DNA of 64,000 nt, from assembly GCA_007922195.1 (NCBI GenBank), contig ML682007.1, forward strand, positions 16,972,487-17,036,486, read 5' to 3'. Each line of letters begins with the position of its first letter. Position 1 is the stretch's first letter. A program made the translations under genes and the position numbers. Under the pieces are notes generated by a model. It saw nothing but the letters and a program-made list of their open reading frames with translations, made no database searches and was not told where the DNA came from. This DNA is from Podocnemis expansa (lineage: Eukaryota; Chordata; Testudines; Podocnemididae). Below, one piece after another: positions 12,231 through 22,733 of the stretch.

Positions 12231-12720
12231 CACGGGTGGCCAAACTTATGGAACTCAAGAGCTGCACAAGTCAATTATTAAACCTTTGAGAGCTGCACTG
12301 AGGCATATAGCCACATACTTTTACCTAGTCCAAAATTACTAAGCTTAAAATTCATTGCACACTTTAATTTTATCATAAAAACAGTGCAAATATTGATCCT
12401 TGTAATGTCAGATTCTAATAAATTATTTAAGGTTACCATGAACCGAGGCCTATACAGTAAAAACTTAGCTGTCACTGGATGTAGAACACTGCAGGCTAGT
12501 GGCAAGTTTTTTAAAAATCTGGTCAGTAACTTGTCAATACAGTATGTAAAAGCTCTCTCAGGTGCTGATCTCTGAGTATTGCACAATGTTTTGATTTAAC
12601 AAATTTCATTGTGGAATACGATGCTTCACTACAGTAAGTTGTGCAAAAAATGGAACGTAATCTACATTCAGCTTTAAATTTTTCTCCTTTGTATTTTCAT
12701 TTCTTATTTTTCTATGTTAT
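12231..12720 (-). mobile_element. hAT-type DNA transposon, 3' part
   Basis: The left boundary is a terminal-repeat-like CACGGGTGGCCAAACTTATG at 12231-12250, close to the CAGGGGTGGCCAAAC ends of many reptile hAT elements. A transposase C-terminal remnant on the minus strand lies at 12499-12666. The 5' part of the element is not visible; beyond about 12720 the sequence becomes unrecognisable and then meets a foldback fragment. Confidence 0.6.
12499..12666 (-). pseudogene. hAT transposase C-terminal (dimerisation) domain remnant
   Basis: The minus-strand reading gives CRLRSIFCTTYCSEASYSTM followed by KFVKSKHCAILRDQHLRELL and, after in-frame stops, PDF. This is the order of the hAT C-terminal dimerisation region (a short F.S.Y.CE..FS.MK..KS..R..L.D.HL..LLR... 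and PDF pattern, as in ZBED-like and GTF2IRD2-like proteins). Two stop codons and the missing catalytic core make it non-functional. The longer open frame at 12278-12586 on the same strand is a different frame in the 3' untranslated part and is not a protein I recognise. Confidence 0.7.
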
Positions 12721-12839
12721 GCTTAGGACTTGTAAAACACAATTTTATTTTAACCATGAGTAAACTGCACTAGGGCCTATGAGAAAATCTAAACATGCCA
12801 TGGCTTCCCCGACCACGCTGCACTTCTCCCCCCATCGCT

Positions 12840-12985
12840 AAGCAAAGCTTAGTTCAAACTAGTTAGTTCAAACAGTAAGTTCAAACTAAGCGCTTAGTTC
12901 AAATTTGGTTTGAACTTTATTTTGAACCAGCATAATGGAGCTGTGCTAGTCTGAACTAAATAAGTTTGAACTAAGTGGTGTCAAT
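12840..12985. repeat. Fragment of TTAGTTYGAACTAA foldback element
   Basis: Repeated words AAGCTTAGTTCAAACTAG, TTAGTTCAAAC, AAGTTCAAACTAAGCGCTTA and GTTTGAACTAAGTGG. Terminal repeats are missing, so this is an interior piece of the foldback family seen whole at 17391, 44125 and 51739. Confidence 0.7.
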
Positions 12986-13009
12986 ATCATTCATACTTGC
13001 TATTTAATC

Positions 13010-13100
13010 TAGGGTGACTAGATGTCCTGATTTTATAGGGACAGTCCAGGTATTTCAGGCTTTATCTTATGCAGGAGCCTATTACCCTCCACACTCATCA
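13010..13100 (+). repeat. Fragment of a GGTGACTAGATGTCC-type repeat
   Basis: GGGTGACTAGATGTCCTG, ATTTTATAGGGACAGTCC and GCAGGAGCCTATTACCCTCC match an element I associate with turtle genomes whose two ends both carry GGTGACCAGATG-like terminal repeats. Only one end is present here. Confidence 0.55.
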
Positions 13101-13452
13101 TGATCTTTCATAATTTCCATTCAGTCTCTCTAATTTAATCAATTTTTTTTCCAGCACTCAGTTGCTTGGTTGCATTCTGAGGACTAAGTACTTCAGCTAC
13201 ATTTCTTTTTAGTGATAGCATTAACTATAAACATTCATCCTGCAAATTCTAGGCTGAATAGCTAAATGATACATTTATTTTGGTACTTACAAGGTACTAG
13301 TGACTTAAGAGTCATGGTAGATTACTGTAGTGACAAGCAGGCTATCTATCATGTTGCTACAATAACTAAATATTTCAGAGTAGCTGTCATAAATGTTTAG
13401 AGAAACCAACTTATCTGGAAAACACACTTGTACTTGTATTCTCAATTCATTT

Positions 13453-13706
13453 ACCAAAGGGGTAGCCATGTTAGTCTAGTCCAGTGAAACAAACAAGGAG
13501 CCCTGTGGCACTTAAAGACTGAAAAATTTATTTATTGCATGAGCTTTCATGGGAGAGAATCCCACTTTGTCAGACTCTGGAAGATGGGGCCCTTAAGTTA
13601 AGCAAAATTCCCATCTTCCAGTGTCTGATGAAGTGGGATTCTCTGCCATGAAAGCTCATGTGATAAATAAATTTGTTAGTCTTTAAAATGCCACCAGAAG
13701 CCTTGT
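13453..13706 (+). mobile_element. Head-palindrome element, near full length
   Basis: Head CCAAAGGGGTAGCCATGTTA then GTCTAGTCCAGTG, left arm from AAACAAACAAGGAGCCCTG through GCATGAGCTTTCATGGGAG, centre near 13580, then the complementary right arm ending GCCACCAGAAGCCTTGT. There is no second head. Flanks carry TCAATTCATTT (13442-13452) and TCAATTCGTTT (13707-13717), an 11-bp direct repeat with one mismatch. Confidence 0.85.
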
Positions 13707-13717
13707 TCAATTCGTTT

Positions 13718-14478
13718 TGTTATAAGGTATGCTTGTATTCAGTTTTTCATTCTTTGTAAATTATTCCTTTATTCATGATTATCTCTTGGTTATTTTTATA
13801 TTATGTTTTAGCTCCATGCTTACAGTGCAATTTCACTTACGATAATTTTTTTTACCCAGGAAAGCTCAGGTAACTAGAAGCATCTGGGCTCATACTATGC
13901 CCCATTCTTTTAAATAGGACTCCTCTTTTTACCAGATCTGATTTTTTAAATCCAGTTTTGCACCAGATTGACTGACAGAGCATCAGGAGAATTTGCACAA
14001 AGTCACTGTAGTGTACTTAAGCCTGAGCCTACCTATATTCCGCAAAGCATTTGGGCACCTGCCTTCCTCCCATGGAAATAAAAGTGCTTAATGTTAACAT
14101 GTGTTTAAGTGCTTTGCTGAAATGTGGCCTTACCCACACAGCTTCCTTTCAGACATTATATAAATCAAGAACACGTGGAAAAATATGGGACTGTTAATAA
14201 ATTATAGTGCAGTTAAAAATAAATAAGCCATTCTTTATTTTACTTTTACAAAAATAATTCAGCACAGTGCAGAAATTTAAAGCATTCCTTTCTTTAATAA
14301 TAAAATAATAATAAAAGGAACATTTGTTTTGCTTCTCCTATATATATATGCAGAGAACATAACTAGAAAAATGAACCATTACTTTTTGGCAATACTGATT
14401 TTTCTAGGAATGTCTGTTGCTAACGTTCGGTCTCAAGAATTTTCTCTTTTTGTCTCATATGTTTGTCTAGCATGAAAT
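13718..14478. other. No recognisable feature
   Basis: AT-rich DNA with an ATAATAATAA-type tract near 14300 and a short (TA) run near 14340. Nothing gene-like. Confidence 0.35.
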
Positions 14479-14806
14479 GGTATGTCTACACTGGCAAAGA
14501 AAGGAACTGGACTACGGAGACTTAGTCTGGACTAATATAGGCCATGGCCACACTAGGCTTTCCCTAGTTCAAGCTAAGAAATTTCTTACTCCAAACTAGT
14601 TAATACCAGCACTAGTCTGGACTAAACTTCTTAGTTCGAATGTTAGTTTGAAGTAAGACCGGCCAACACCTGGACTAATGCTTAGTTCAAACTAACCACG
14701 CATTCTAGTTCAAAATTATTAAGCATGAGGTTAGTTTGAACTAACCTCGAACTTCTTAGTTTGGACTAACAAGTTCAAACTTCCTATGACTGATGTAGAC
14801 ATAGAC
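14479..14806. mobile_element. Foldback element, TGTCTACACT ends
   Basis: Starts GGTATGTCTACACTGGC and ends TGATGTAGACATAGAC. A second internal start-like word, GGCCATGGCCACACTAGGC, lies at about 14540. The interior is rich in CTTAGTTCAAACTAA and TTAGTTTGAACTAA words facing each other. Confidence 0.7.
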
Positions 14807-15013
14807 AAAAGCTTCTATTTAGAGGTGTGACAGCACATATTTATATACAATGAAAGTGTTTACAAAGCTACCATGACAATTTTTGATAGACTTACTTGAT
14901 GTTTGCTTCTCATACATCAGCTTTATTCTTTAATGTGTTTATCTAATTTGAATATGAACTATACATTCCTGCCACAACCAAATCTCCATAACAAAGTTGA
15001 GAGTCCCTTAATA

Positions 15014-15196
15014 CAGGGGTTCTCAACCACTGTGTTGGGACACATTATTGTGTTGCCATACAGTGGTCAGTGTGCTGCGGAGAACCGGGGCGATAGCTGG
15101 ATTTGGCCTGGAGAAGGGTGGGCCGGTGGGTCCTCTAGGGTCACAATGTGCCACCAAGTGTGTTGTGACGTCCAAAAGGCTGAGAGGGACTCCCCT
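15014..15196. mobile_element. Short hAT-like non-autonomous element
   Basis: Begins CAGGGGTTCTCAACCACTGT, a classic hAT terminal sequence, and ends with a diverged complement GAGAGGGACTCCCCT. TAATA occurs on both sides. The interior has TGTGTTGGGACACATTATTG and GTGCCACCAAGTGTGTTGTG. Open frames over it are fortuitous. Confidence 0.6.
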
Positions 15197-15347
15197 AATA
15201 AGCTCTCTACTTTTTTCTTTTGTTTTATTGGCAGTGCCTTACTGCAACATAAATTACTCGTGGTGTTCTTGTGGTTCTTCATCAACCCTTGGTGAAAAAA
15301 ATAAAACTAATTGTAATATATAAAGGGTATTTCTCTGTGAACTCCTG

Positions 15348-15607
15348 TCAATTTCAAAAGGGATAGCTGTGTTAGTGTAGTCCAGTAAAAAAACAACAAG
15401 GAGTTGTGTGGCACTTGAAGACTAACAGATTTATTTTTTGCATGAGCTTTCATGGGAGAAGATCCCACTTCCTCAGATGCTTCGAAGATGGGTGAACTTA
15501 CAGAAAGGAATAGCATCTGAGGAAGTGGGATCTTCTCCCACGAAAGCTCATGCAAAAAATAAATCTGTTAGTCTTCAAGTGCCACACAACTCCTTGTTGT
15601 TTTTTTT
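15348..15607 (+). mobile_element. Head-palindrome element with T-rich end
   Basis: Diverged head AAAAGGGATAGCTGTGTTAG then TGTAGTCCAG, left arm AACAAGGAGTTGTGTGGCAC through GATGCTTCGAAGATGG, a loop near 15500, right arm back to CACACAACTCCTTGTTG and then TTTTTTTT. There is no right-hand head. CTGTGAACTCCTG occurs exactly at 15335-15347 and 15608-15620, a 13-bp direct repeat. The arms are highly similar, so the transcript would fold into a long hairpin. Confidence 0.88.
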
Positions 15608-15620
15608 CTGTGAACTCCTG

Positions 15621-16384
15621 CCTGCATAAATCATTCACTTTCATTGCCCATGAACAAGCTGATAAGGTCATTTCAGCTCATTAGTTTAAAAATGCAGATT
15701 GCATCAATGTTATTGATATCATTGGGGTTATTTTATGATTCCCTTTATTAAAATAAAACAAGAAGGGCTAGGTTCTGATTTTATTTGCACTGAAATAACA
15801 TGAGAACAACTCCATTAACTTCTGTGCATTTGTCTTGGTAAAAGGGAAATCAGAGTCTGTCCCAAATGATGGTAACACTTCAAATCATATATTTTTCCAA
15901 AAGCTTTTAGTCACAGAATAATACTCAATTGTAACTGAATCAATTTTATGTGAATTTTATGTTAACTATGTTACCTCATGCAGAATTTCAAGAGAACTAT
16001 CTAGACGTAAGTTATTACTTAAACTCTAGTAGATATTATATTTTATTTGATTTCATGGAGAGAGACATTAGCTGTACTGTCCTGGAAAATTAATGTTTCA
16101 TAAAGATAATACAGATTGAGTGTTGTTTTAAAAATTACAGCACACTGAATAACATTGTTCAATAATTCACAGAAAAATAACAACAGATGGTCATATATCA
16201 ACCCGTACTCTCTCTTTACGCTTGCTACAATCAAAAGAAATAAGTCAAGAATATCCAGTGCTAATGTTTAAAGTATTGTCTTGAGTCATCTTTTCCCCCA
16301 CATTATTTCTCCCCTTTTTTATCTGCAGCATCTTTGAAAAAAGAAGGGAACTTTAATTATAGGTAATGTCTTTATAAGATTGTG
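15621..16384. other. No recognisable feature
   Basis: AT-rich DNA. Around 15770 a GGGCTAGGTTCTGATTTTAT stretch hints at an ancient repeat. Nothing gene-like. Confidence 0.35.
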
Positions 16385-16765
16385 CCAAGCTATAGGCCAT
16401 GCAGCAGAGTGAAGCAGAGCTAACCCTGTACAAGCTGCCTGAATTAGAAGAGCCTGTCAACCAGACCACATAGGAGTGGTGGCTGAGTAAAGCTGGACCT
16501 AAGGAGAGTAAATGGCCAGTAAGATCACATGCTCCCCCAGCAGCTGGGGTATATAAATTGGCTGGGGAAGAAGAGCAGGGAGGATATGGCTGGAAACAAG
16601 AACTGGAGTCTTGCAGCCCGTGGTGACACAGCCAGCAAACGCTAGGAGCCTAGGGTCAGAGAGCCTGAACTCTGTATTGGAAAAGGGTTTGCACATTGTA
16701 AATAAAGAGCACAAGTGTCTGCACCAAGCAGGGAAATGAGTCATCTGTTGAGAAAGTTATGGGGG
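16385..16765 (+). mobile_element. LTR-like segment with TATA box and poly(A) signal
   Basis: A moderately GC-rich unit contains TATAAA at 16552-16557 and AATAAA at 16701-16706, about 145 bp apart, the layout of an LTR U3-R-U5 region. After it, CAACAGAGCTGGCAGTACCC resembles sequence I have seen downstream of turtle LTR elements. No second LTR, gag or pol sequence is present, so it could be a solo LTR, or a coincidence of promoter-like motifs. Confidence 0.4.
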
Positions 16766-17390
16766 GAGAAGGGGGTGTCCTGCGTCAGGTCAGAATCTCA
16801 ACAGAGCTGGCAGTACCCACAACTGGGACCAGTTTTCCAGACAAGCGCAGTATTGCCCATAATTGTCAGAATACATATTTCTGCGTGCTAAGCACTTTCG
16901 ATAATCTTGCTGTTACTTAGTCTCCTAAGTAGGAATGCAACTCCTGATAGTCTAGTTTCCACTGTTTTTCCTGAGCCTTTGAAAATCAGGCCTTCAGCTT
17001 TTTTTAAACTCTGACCTTAAAGGACAAATTCGCCTTTGGTCTAACTTGATTGAAGTTACTGGAGATTTGCCAAGGATGAAATGGATCCAGGAAATTAGTT
17101 GCAATTCCCAAAACAATTCAAACAGCAATTTTCCAAGTGGCTAATTTTGGGTGTGTCAGTGTTTGGAGCCTCAGCTGGACTACCCTTGAAGAAGCTGACT
17201 TTCAGAAGAGCAGAGCTCAAGCACTTTCTGTAAGTCAAGCCCCTTTAAAATGTCGCAGGTTGGGAATTCAAAACTGCAAACCTTCTAAATCACTATCTAC
17301 TATCAGTATTTAACCTGTATATTTTATTTGTAGCTGAGTAACTGATTCAGAAAGGGGGAGATTTCTGTCATCCTTTCTTTGGCTATGTCT
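16766..17390. other. No recognisable gene
   Basis: Includes short words such as TTTGAAAATCAGGCCTTCAG typical of old reptile repeats. Nothing else stands out. Confidence 0.3.
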
Positions 17391-17798
17391 ACACTACAAA
17401 AGTTAGTTTGAATTAACAAAGTTGAACTAATAAGTTTAACCTTAATTCAAACTAAACCCAACCTTAGTAAGTCGAATTAATAAAGTGCACTAATTCAACT
17501 TAAATGTTAAGTTGAATTAGTGCACTTTGTAAATTCGAACTAACTGCCCTAACATGAATTTATTTAGTTCGAATTAAGGCTTAATCCTGGTCTACACTGC
17601 CCTTAGTTTGAACTAAGAATCAAACTAAGTGTTTAGTTTGAATTAAATGTAGGTGTTACTAATTTAAACTAAGCTTTCATTTGTTCAAATTAAGGAATTC
17701 CTTAGTTCGAACTAGTAAAAGTCTGTGGTGGGTGGGGACTATGTTAGTTCGAATTAAGGCTCCTTAATTCAAACTAACTTGCCAGTGTAAATGCACCC
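17391..17798. mobile_element. Foldback element, TGTCTACACT ends
   Basis: Starts GGCTATGTCTACACTACAAA and ends CCAGTGTAAATGCACCC, with TTT on each side. The interior alternates TTAGTTTGAATTAA, AAGTTGAATTAGTGCACTTT and their complements. An internal GGTCTACACTGCCCTTAG near 17588 suggests an older nested end. Confidence 0.8.
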
Positions 17799-18638
17799 TT
17801 TCTGATTAACATAAATTTGAAACCAACAAGAGAACTAACAGAAAGTCTTGTTCATGATTCTAGAACAAAGTTTATTGACTGATCCCCAGCAAACCTGTAC
17901 TGGGAAAAATGCTCTGAGTCTTTCTTTTGGATTCAAATTCTGCAATGCCCAGTCATATGAGCATAATCCCATTGAACTCAGTCCTGCAGCTTTTATTCAC
18001 AGGAGGAACCCTTTGAAGCTAGTGGGACTGCTTGCATGAGTAGATTATAGCAGATTCCACAATGTGACATTGGCTCAGTGGAGCCAGAATTTCAGCGCAA
18101 GTGTCTCTTTTTCCAGACACAAACTGCGCTAGCCATATTTGCACCTGAAAACAATGAACCGCAGGCACAAATCTGATTATTTGTAACTCATCTATGACCA
18201 CAGCTATGTAAGGGTGAAAAGTGAACACACACATTTTGTGGCGGTTAATTGCTTGTAATTTGCTCGTATGCCCCTTATTGCTAAGGAACCATCCAGTACA
18301 AAATTCAGCCAGAATTATTGTTGAGAAACCATCCAAGAAAAATACCTCTCAATGCATTACTAGGCAACCGTTCAACAAACACCTACTCATCTTTGGGGAA
18401 CTAGCCAGTAAACATCACCCTGATAAACTGCTCTTAGAGCTGATGATGGAAACCTGGTTAAACCAGAGATACGGTTGTTACTTCTGTGTCAGATCTATGG
18501 GTCGACCTGTGCATATTTTACTTGAGATTCTCCAAATTGGAACCATCAGCTCTGTGCGTTTATCTGCATCTATGCATGGAGTTGATGGATTTCATGAGGA
18601 GTCTTGTGGTTGGCTTGATCTCACGATATTAAAGAAAT
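17799..18638. other. Unassigned stretch with a 139-codon plus-strand open frame
   Basis: The longest plus-strand open frames in the window are about this size; the one at 18221-18640 reads through 139 codons. Its translation has no recognisable motif, its start is not in a strong context, and it runs into the next repeat. I treat it as chance or as decayed mobile DNA, not as a gene. Confidence 0.3.
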
Positions 18639-19235
18639 AAGATGGGTGAGGTAATACCTTTTAGTGGACCGATTTGCTGCTGAGAGAGACCAGCTTTCGA
18701 GCTTACATAGAGCTTTCCTTCAGGGTGGACCTGCAGTTGGATCCATCAGCAGGGCCAGCTTAAAGGGGTGAGCCAGCATGGCACCAGCTCGGGGTGCTGA
18801 AGCTTAGGGGTGCAGGCCTGGCCCCACACCTCCTGCCCCTGCATGCGTGCTCCAAGCGCAGAGTCAGTGCTTAGGGGCACTGGCTCGGCCCCGCTGCCAC
18901 ATGACCACCGTCCGGCCCCGTTCCTCCTGCCCCCACAAGCATGCTCTAGGCAATGGGAGTGCAAAAGCAAAAGCTGGCTCAGGGCATCACAATCCCTTGA
19001 GTTGACCCTGCCAATCAGGGCCTCTGAGCCAGCCCATCCCACCCCCAGGGCAGAGCAACCAGCTTGGGGTGGGGGGGCTGGAAAATCAGAGCCTGACCTC
19101 TGGGCTGGCCTGCTTTGCCCCACCCCCCAGCATAGGGGATGGAGTCCCTTGTAGGCCGCTTGGCCCTGGACTCTGCTCCTCACTCCCCAGGGATGGTCCT
19201 GGGTCCAATAAAAGGTATCACCTCACCCGCCTTGT
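18639..19235. mobile_element. Inverted-repeat element with ACAAGGYGGGTGAGGT ends and GC-rich interior
   Basis: The left end is GATGGGTGAGGTAATACCTT followed by TTAGTGGACCGATTTGCTG. The right end is GTCCAATAAAAGGTATCACC then TCACCCGCCTTGT. This is the same family as 44573-44851. About 450 bp of GC-rich sequence (18750-19200) separates the ends here but not there. Open frames in the GC part exist on both strands and are compositional. Confidence 0.6.
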
Positions 19236-20561
19236 CCCTCAACATATCTATATGTGCACACAAAGACTAATAGAATTACATGCATACTGTATAGATGTGT
19301 ATAATAAAGTCTGGTACATGGCTACCAAGAACTCAGTCCTCAATAATACAGTCTACTATGTTAGGCTAGTTCTCCTGGGCAGTTCCCAGTGTACCTTGTA
19401 GGGGCATGCAGGTGGCTTTCTGCTACCTTTCCATCCCACCAGTTTCAGACGGCTTGAACCATGATTCTGTCCTACCTCCCCTGACTTACTACCTGAAAAT
19501 AACTTCTCTTGCATGAATAAAAGGGGCTGGGGGAGTGGAAAGGGAGGGAACCTGTTACACCCAATACAGATAAGAATCATCACTCTGCCTTAAGACAATT
19601 TTGAGTCCCAAATGAGTGCAAATGAAACATAGGAGGTGCCAGGAATCTCATCTATTAACTTTAAGTGTTCCATTTTGAAAGTCTTGTCAAGTCCCAGCAT
19701 CCAAAATCTTTCAGTAGTCCTTCCTTTTAAGTACCAGCTTCACAGTGCATAATCGTCAAGCCATGTTTTGTTTCCTGTGTGAATCTGAAGATCTATTTTG
19801 CAAATAAATTCCATAAATATATATATGTCATTTTGAATTAAATTAAATTAAATAAATTAAGAAAAGCAGGAGAAACAGTCATGAAGATTCATAAATCCCA
19901 TACTGATTTAGTGTGTCTGCTTGTCAAGCTGTTGCTGAAGGTGTGAAGACAACCATCAATATACATCCCTGGAAGAGAAAAGTAATGCAGTTAATTCAGT
20001 AGCAATTACTCCTCCAAGCCTAACTCTGACAATAAATTGACACCAATGTGATCTGTGATTTACTATGCTCAGAGAAGGCTTCTGGGTCATTTAACACTGA
20101 GGGGATGGATGGGAGGGGAAGAAGATCCATCTTTACTACTGGGAGACTAAAGAGAACTATACCAAGCAACAGCTCAGAAACTTAGTACAGTCAAAAATAT
20201 TTACATTTCTAAAACAGACTTCTCCCTTTTTCACTGAATGGGTGTCCTTATAAGAAATGTATTACCAGCCTCAATCATTTAGTTTCATTCCTTATTTCCT
20301 CTGGTCCCATTCTAGGTTACTTACATCTTCTGTCTCTCAAAATTAATTCTCTGAACATCTCAGAATTCAAAATTAACCAAAACCTGAACCAACATACAAC
20401 TTGCTTGAGCCTCATAGAAAAGAAGGTAACTCTGGCTATTTTGGAAGCAAGAAAGATGAGACTGTGATGATAACTTGTCTAAATCTGAAATCATTTAGAG
20501 TCGGTTTGGGAAACAGATGGAAATATGGTCTAGTTTCTATATAATTTGAACTGGGTCACTC
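19236..20561. other. No recognisable feature
   Basis: AT-rich DNA. An AATTAAATTAAATTAAATAA run lies near 19836-19860. No exon-like segment noticed. Confidence 0.35.
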
Positions 20562-20564
20562 TTA

Positions 20565-21104
20565 GGGTTTGTCGACACTGCAGCTAGGTACCCACCATTG
20601 GCCCATGCCAGCTGACTCAGGCTTGTAGGACTTGGACTACAGGGCTGTTTAACTGAGGTGTAGACATTCATGCTTAGGCTGCAATTTGAGGAATTTGCAG
20701 ACCCTCCCATCTCACAGGGTCCAAAAGCCCCAACTCCAGCCCAAATCTGAATGGCTAAACTGCAATTAAACCTCACTTTGCCCAAACTCCAGAAGACCAA
20801 GTTAGATGGCACCAGCCAGGCAGAGGTGTCTAATTGCAGCACGCATGTTCCAAAAGGATAGGTTGTTAGTCTAGTTCAGCAAAACAAACAAGGAGTCTGA
20901 TGGCACTTTTAAAGACTAACAAATTTATTTATCACATGAGCTTTCACAGGAGAAAATCTTACTTCATTAGACACTTGAAGATCCACATCTTCAAGTGTCT
21001 GATGAAGTGCAATTTTTCTCCTAAGAAAGCTCATGCAATAAATAAATGTGTTAGTCTATAAAAGTCCCACCAGACTTGTTTGTAATTGCAGTGTAGACAT
21101 AGCA
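20565..21104. mobile_element. TGTCTACACTGCAGC-type element carrying a nested insertion
   Basis: Starts GGGTTTGTCGACACTGCAGC and ends GCAGTGTAGACATAGC. TTA flanks both sides (20562-20564 and 21105-21107). The interior (GCTAGGTACCCACCATTGGC, CAGCTGACTCAGGCTTG) differs from the TTAGTTYGAACTAA foldback subfamily although the terminal repeats are shared. A head-palindrome element was inserted near its right end. Confidence 0.75.
20840..21082 (+). mobile_element. Head-palindrome element nested in the preceding element
   Basis: Head CCAAAAGGATAGGTTGTTAG then TCTAGTTCAGC, left arm AAACAAACAAGGAGTCTGATG to ACACTTGAAGATCC, right arm ATCTTCAAGTGTCTGATGAA to CCACCAGACTTGTTTG. TAATTGCAG is present at 20831-20839 and 21083-21091. 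The left copy is about ten bases from the head, so the exact element boundary is uncertain. Confidence 0.82.
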
Positions 21105-21107
21105 TTA

Positions 21108-22426
21108 GACTCAATTTGATCAATCTGGCAGGGCTAAGCTTCATCACACACAAGAGACTGTGGGCACACTTTTCAGCTACGTCAGAGATGACCAAGCAAG
21201 CCAAACCTTGGCCTCATGTAAGTTTTTGTTTTTGTTTTTTCTTTTACCTGTAGAAAAGAAGATCTGGCAGCAAGCTTTCTTTCTGTATCTTTTTTTTACT
21301 TCTAGTAAAACGGATGACCCATTTAGTTCAATGAGCTTATTCTGATTATTAACTTCAGTGAGCAGTTTAAATTACCCTATTTACTTGTGACAGCAAGTAG
21401 GGGATTCACAGCTAGTAAATACCTTGTGGGCACAGGTAGGTAACTGCTTCTTTCAGGGACAGAGGTACTTGAAATTTAAAGAACCTATCAGGCCTATTTT
21501 TAGTGAGTACCACAGTGCTTCTTGAATAGTTAAATATACTTAGATTTTGAAGTTTGTAAGTTGCTATGGTTTCAACATTCTCATCTTCTTTGTAAATCAT
21601 TAGCATTTCATTGCTGTGCTCAGCCTGCTTACATTTGCTCACCAGGACCCGCTTGTTCAAAAAACCAGCACACTAGCACTCACAAGTGAAACCATGTGAG
21701 CTGAGCAAATACCACAGCTCTGAACAAAACTGGCAACTAGATGGGAAAATATTGATAATGACAAGTTAGTTCAGGCTTGGATTTATTGTATGTTTTTCTT
21801 AAAGGGTTTGTGTTGTAACATGCAAGTTGCTCAAGATCTGTTCTGTAAGAAAAGCCTGGAATTCAATAGTGGGTCTTTAACAATGGCAAAGTTCAAAAAA
21901 TGGTACAGAAAGGGTTTCTGAAATCTGTTAATCAAAATATTCTGTTTGACAAAGCTATTTACAAGGAGTGGAGCAGTATCTCAAGAATGATTTGCCCCTT
22001 TTCTGAAGGCTCGATATTAGAATTGGGTCTGGGTGGGGAAAGCTCTTCCTATCTTGTGTGAATTTTTGCTGTTCTGAAAAATGTTCCCACCCCAAATTGG
22101 GACAAAAAATTTTTTTAAAAAAACCTTAAAACAGATGAACAAAAAAAAAAGGAGGCTTTCATCCATTGAAACTTTGTTGATTTGGGGTTTTTTTAAGTAA
22201 TTTTGAAATATTTTGCTAATTTTGACATTTCTTTCTCTTTTCAAACCCTTTTTAGTGTGAATTAAAGAGACATTTCTAAACAACAAGTCATTTCAAAACA
22301 AAAGAGATAGAACATTTTATTTAAAAATGTTGAAACAGGACATTTCAACAATTTCAAAACTTTTTTTCCCCAGCTGGTTTTTGAGTCAGAAAATTTGTTG
22401 AAATCAACGCATGCTCATAAATACTA
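21108..22426. other. No recognisable feature
   Basis: AT-rich, with A- and T-runs near 21230 and 22110-22190. Repeated GAAATTTTTTGAAA-like words near 22320-22400 are low-complexity. Confidence 0.35.
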
Positions 22427-22733
22427 TTAGTCTCTATGAATCCTTTTTTGGGTGCCTGATTGGTGAGTCTTGCACATGTGCTCAGGGGCAGGAGGGGATT
22501 TTCCCCCAGAGCAGGGGTCGTTTGCCTTCCCCTGTAGTGTGGGGCTTGGATCACTTGCTGGTGGTTTCTCTGTATGTTGACGTCTTTAAATCCTGATTTG
22601 TGGACTTCAATGACTCAATCGTAGGTTAGGTGTCTATTGCAGGAATGGGCAGGAGGTTCTGTGGCCTGCATTGTGCAGGAGATCAGACTAGATGATCCTA
22701 TTGGTCCCTCCTGGCCTTAAAATCTATGAATCA
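22427..22733 (+). mobile_element. CR1 LINE 3' untranslated region
   Basis: CTCAGGGGCAGGAGGGGATT, TTCCCCCAGAGCAGG, GGTTTCTCTGTATGTTGACG, TTGTGCAGGAGATCAGACTA, GATGATCCTATTGGTCCC and TAAAATCTATGAATC appear in the order expected for a CR1 3' end. It is longer than the copy at 11.2 kb and has no coding part. Confidence 0.82.

Noticed and set aside
14903..15323. 130- and 91-codon overlapping plus-strand frames
   Set aside because: They span the short hAT-like element at 15014-15196 and overlap each other in different frames.
18221..18640. 139-codon plus-strand open frame as a gene
   Set aside because: No motif, no start or splice support, and it ends where an inverted-repeat element starts. Its length is not exceptional for 64 kb.
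18746..19183. 145-codon minus-strand frame in GC-rich DNA
   Set aside because: The same bases are open on the other strand too; a compositional effect inside a mobile element.
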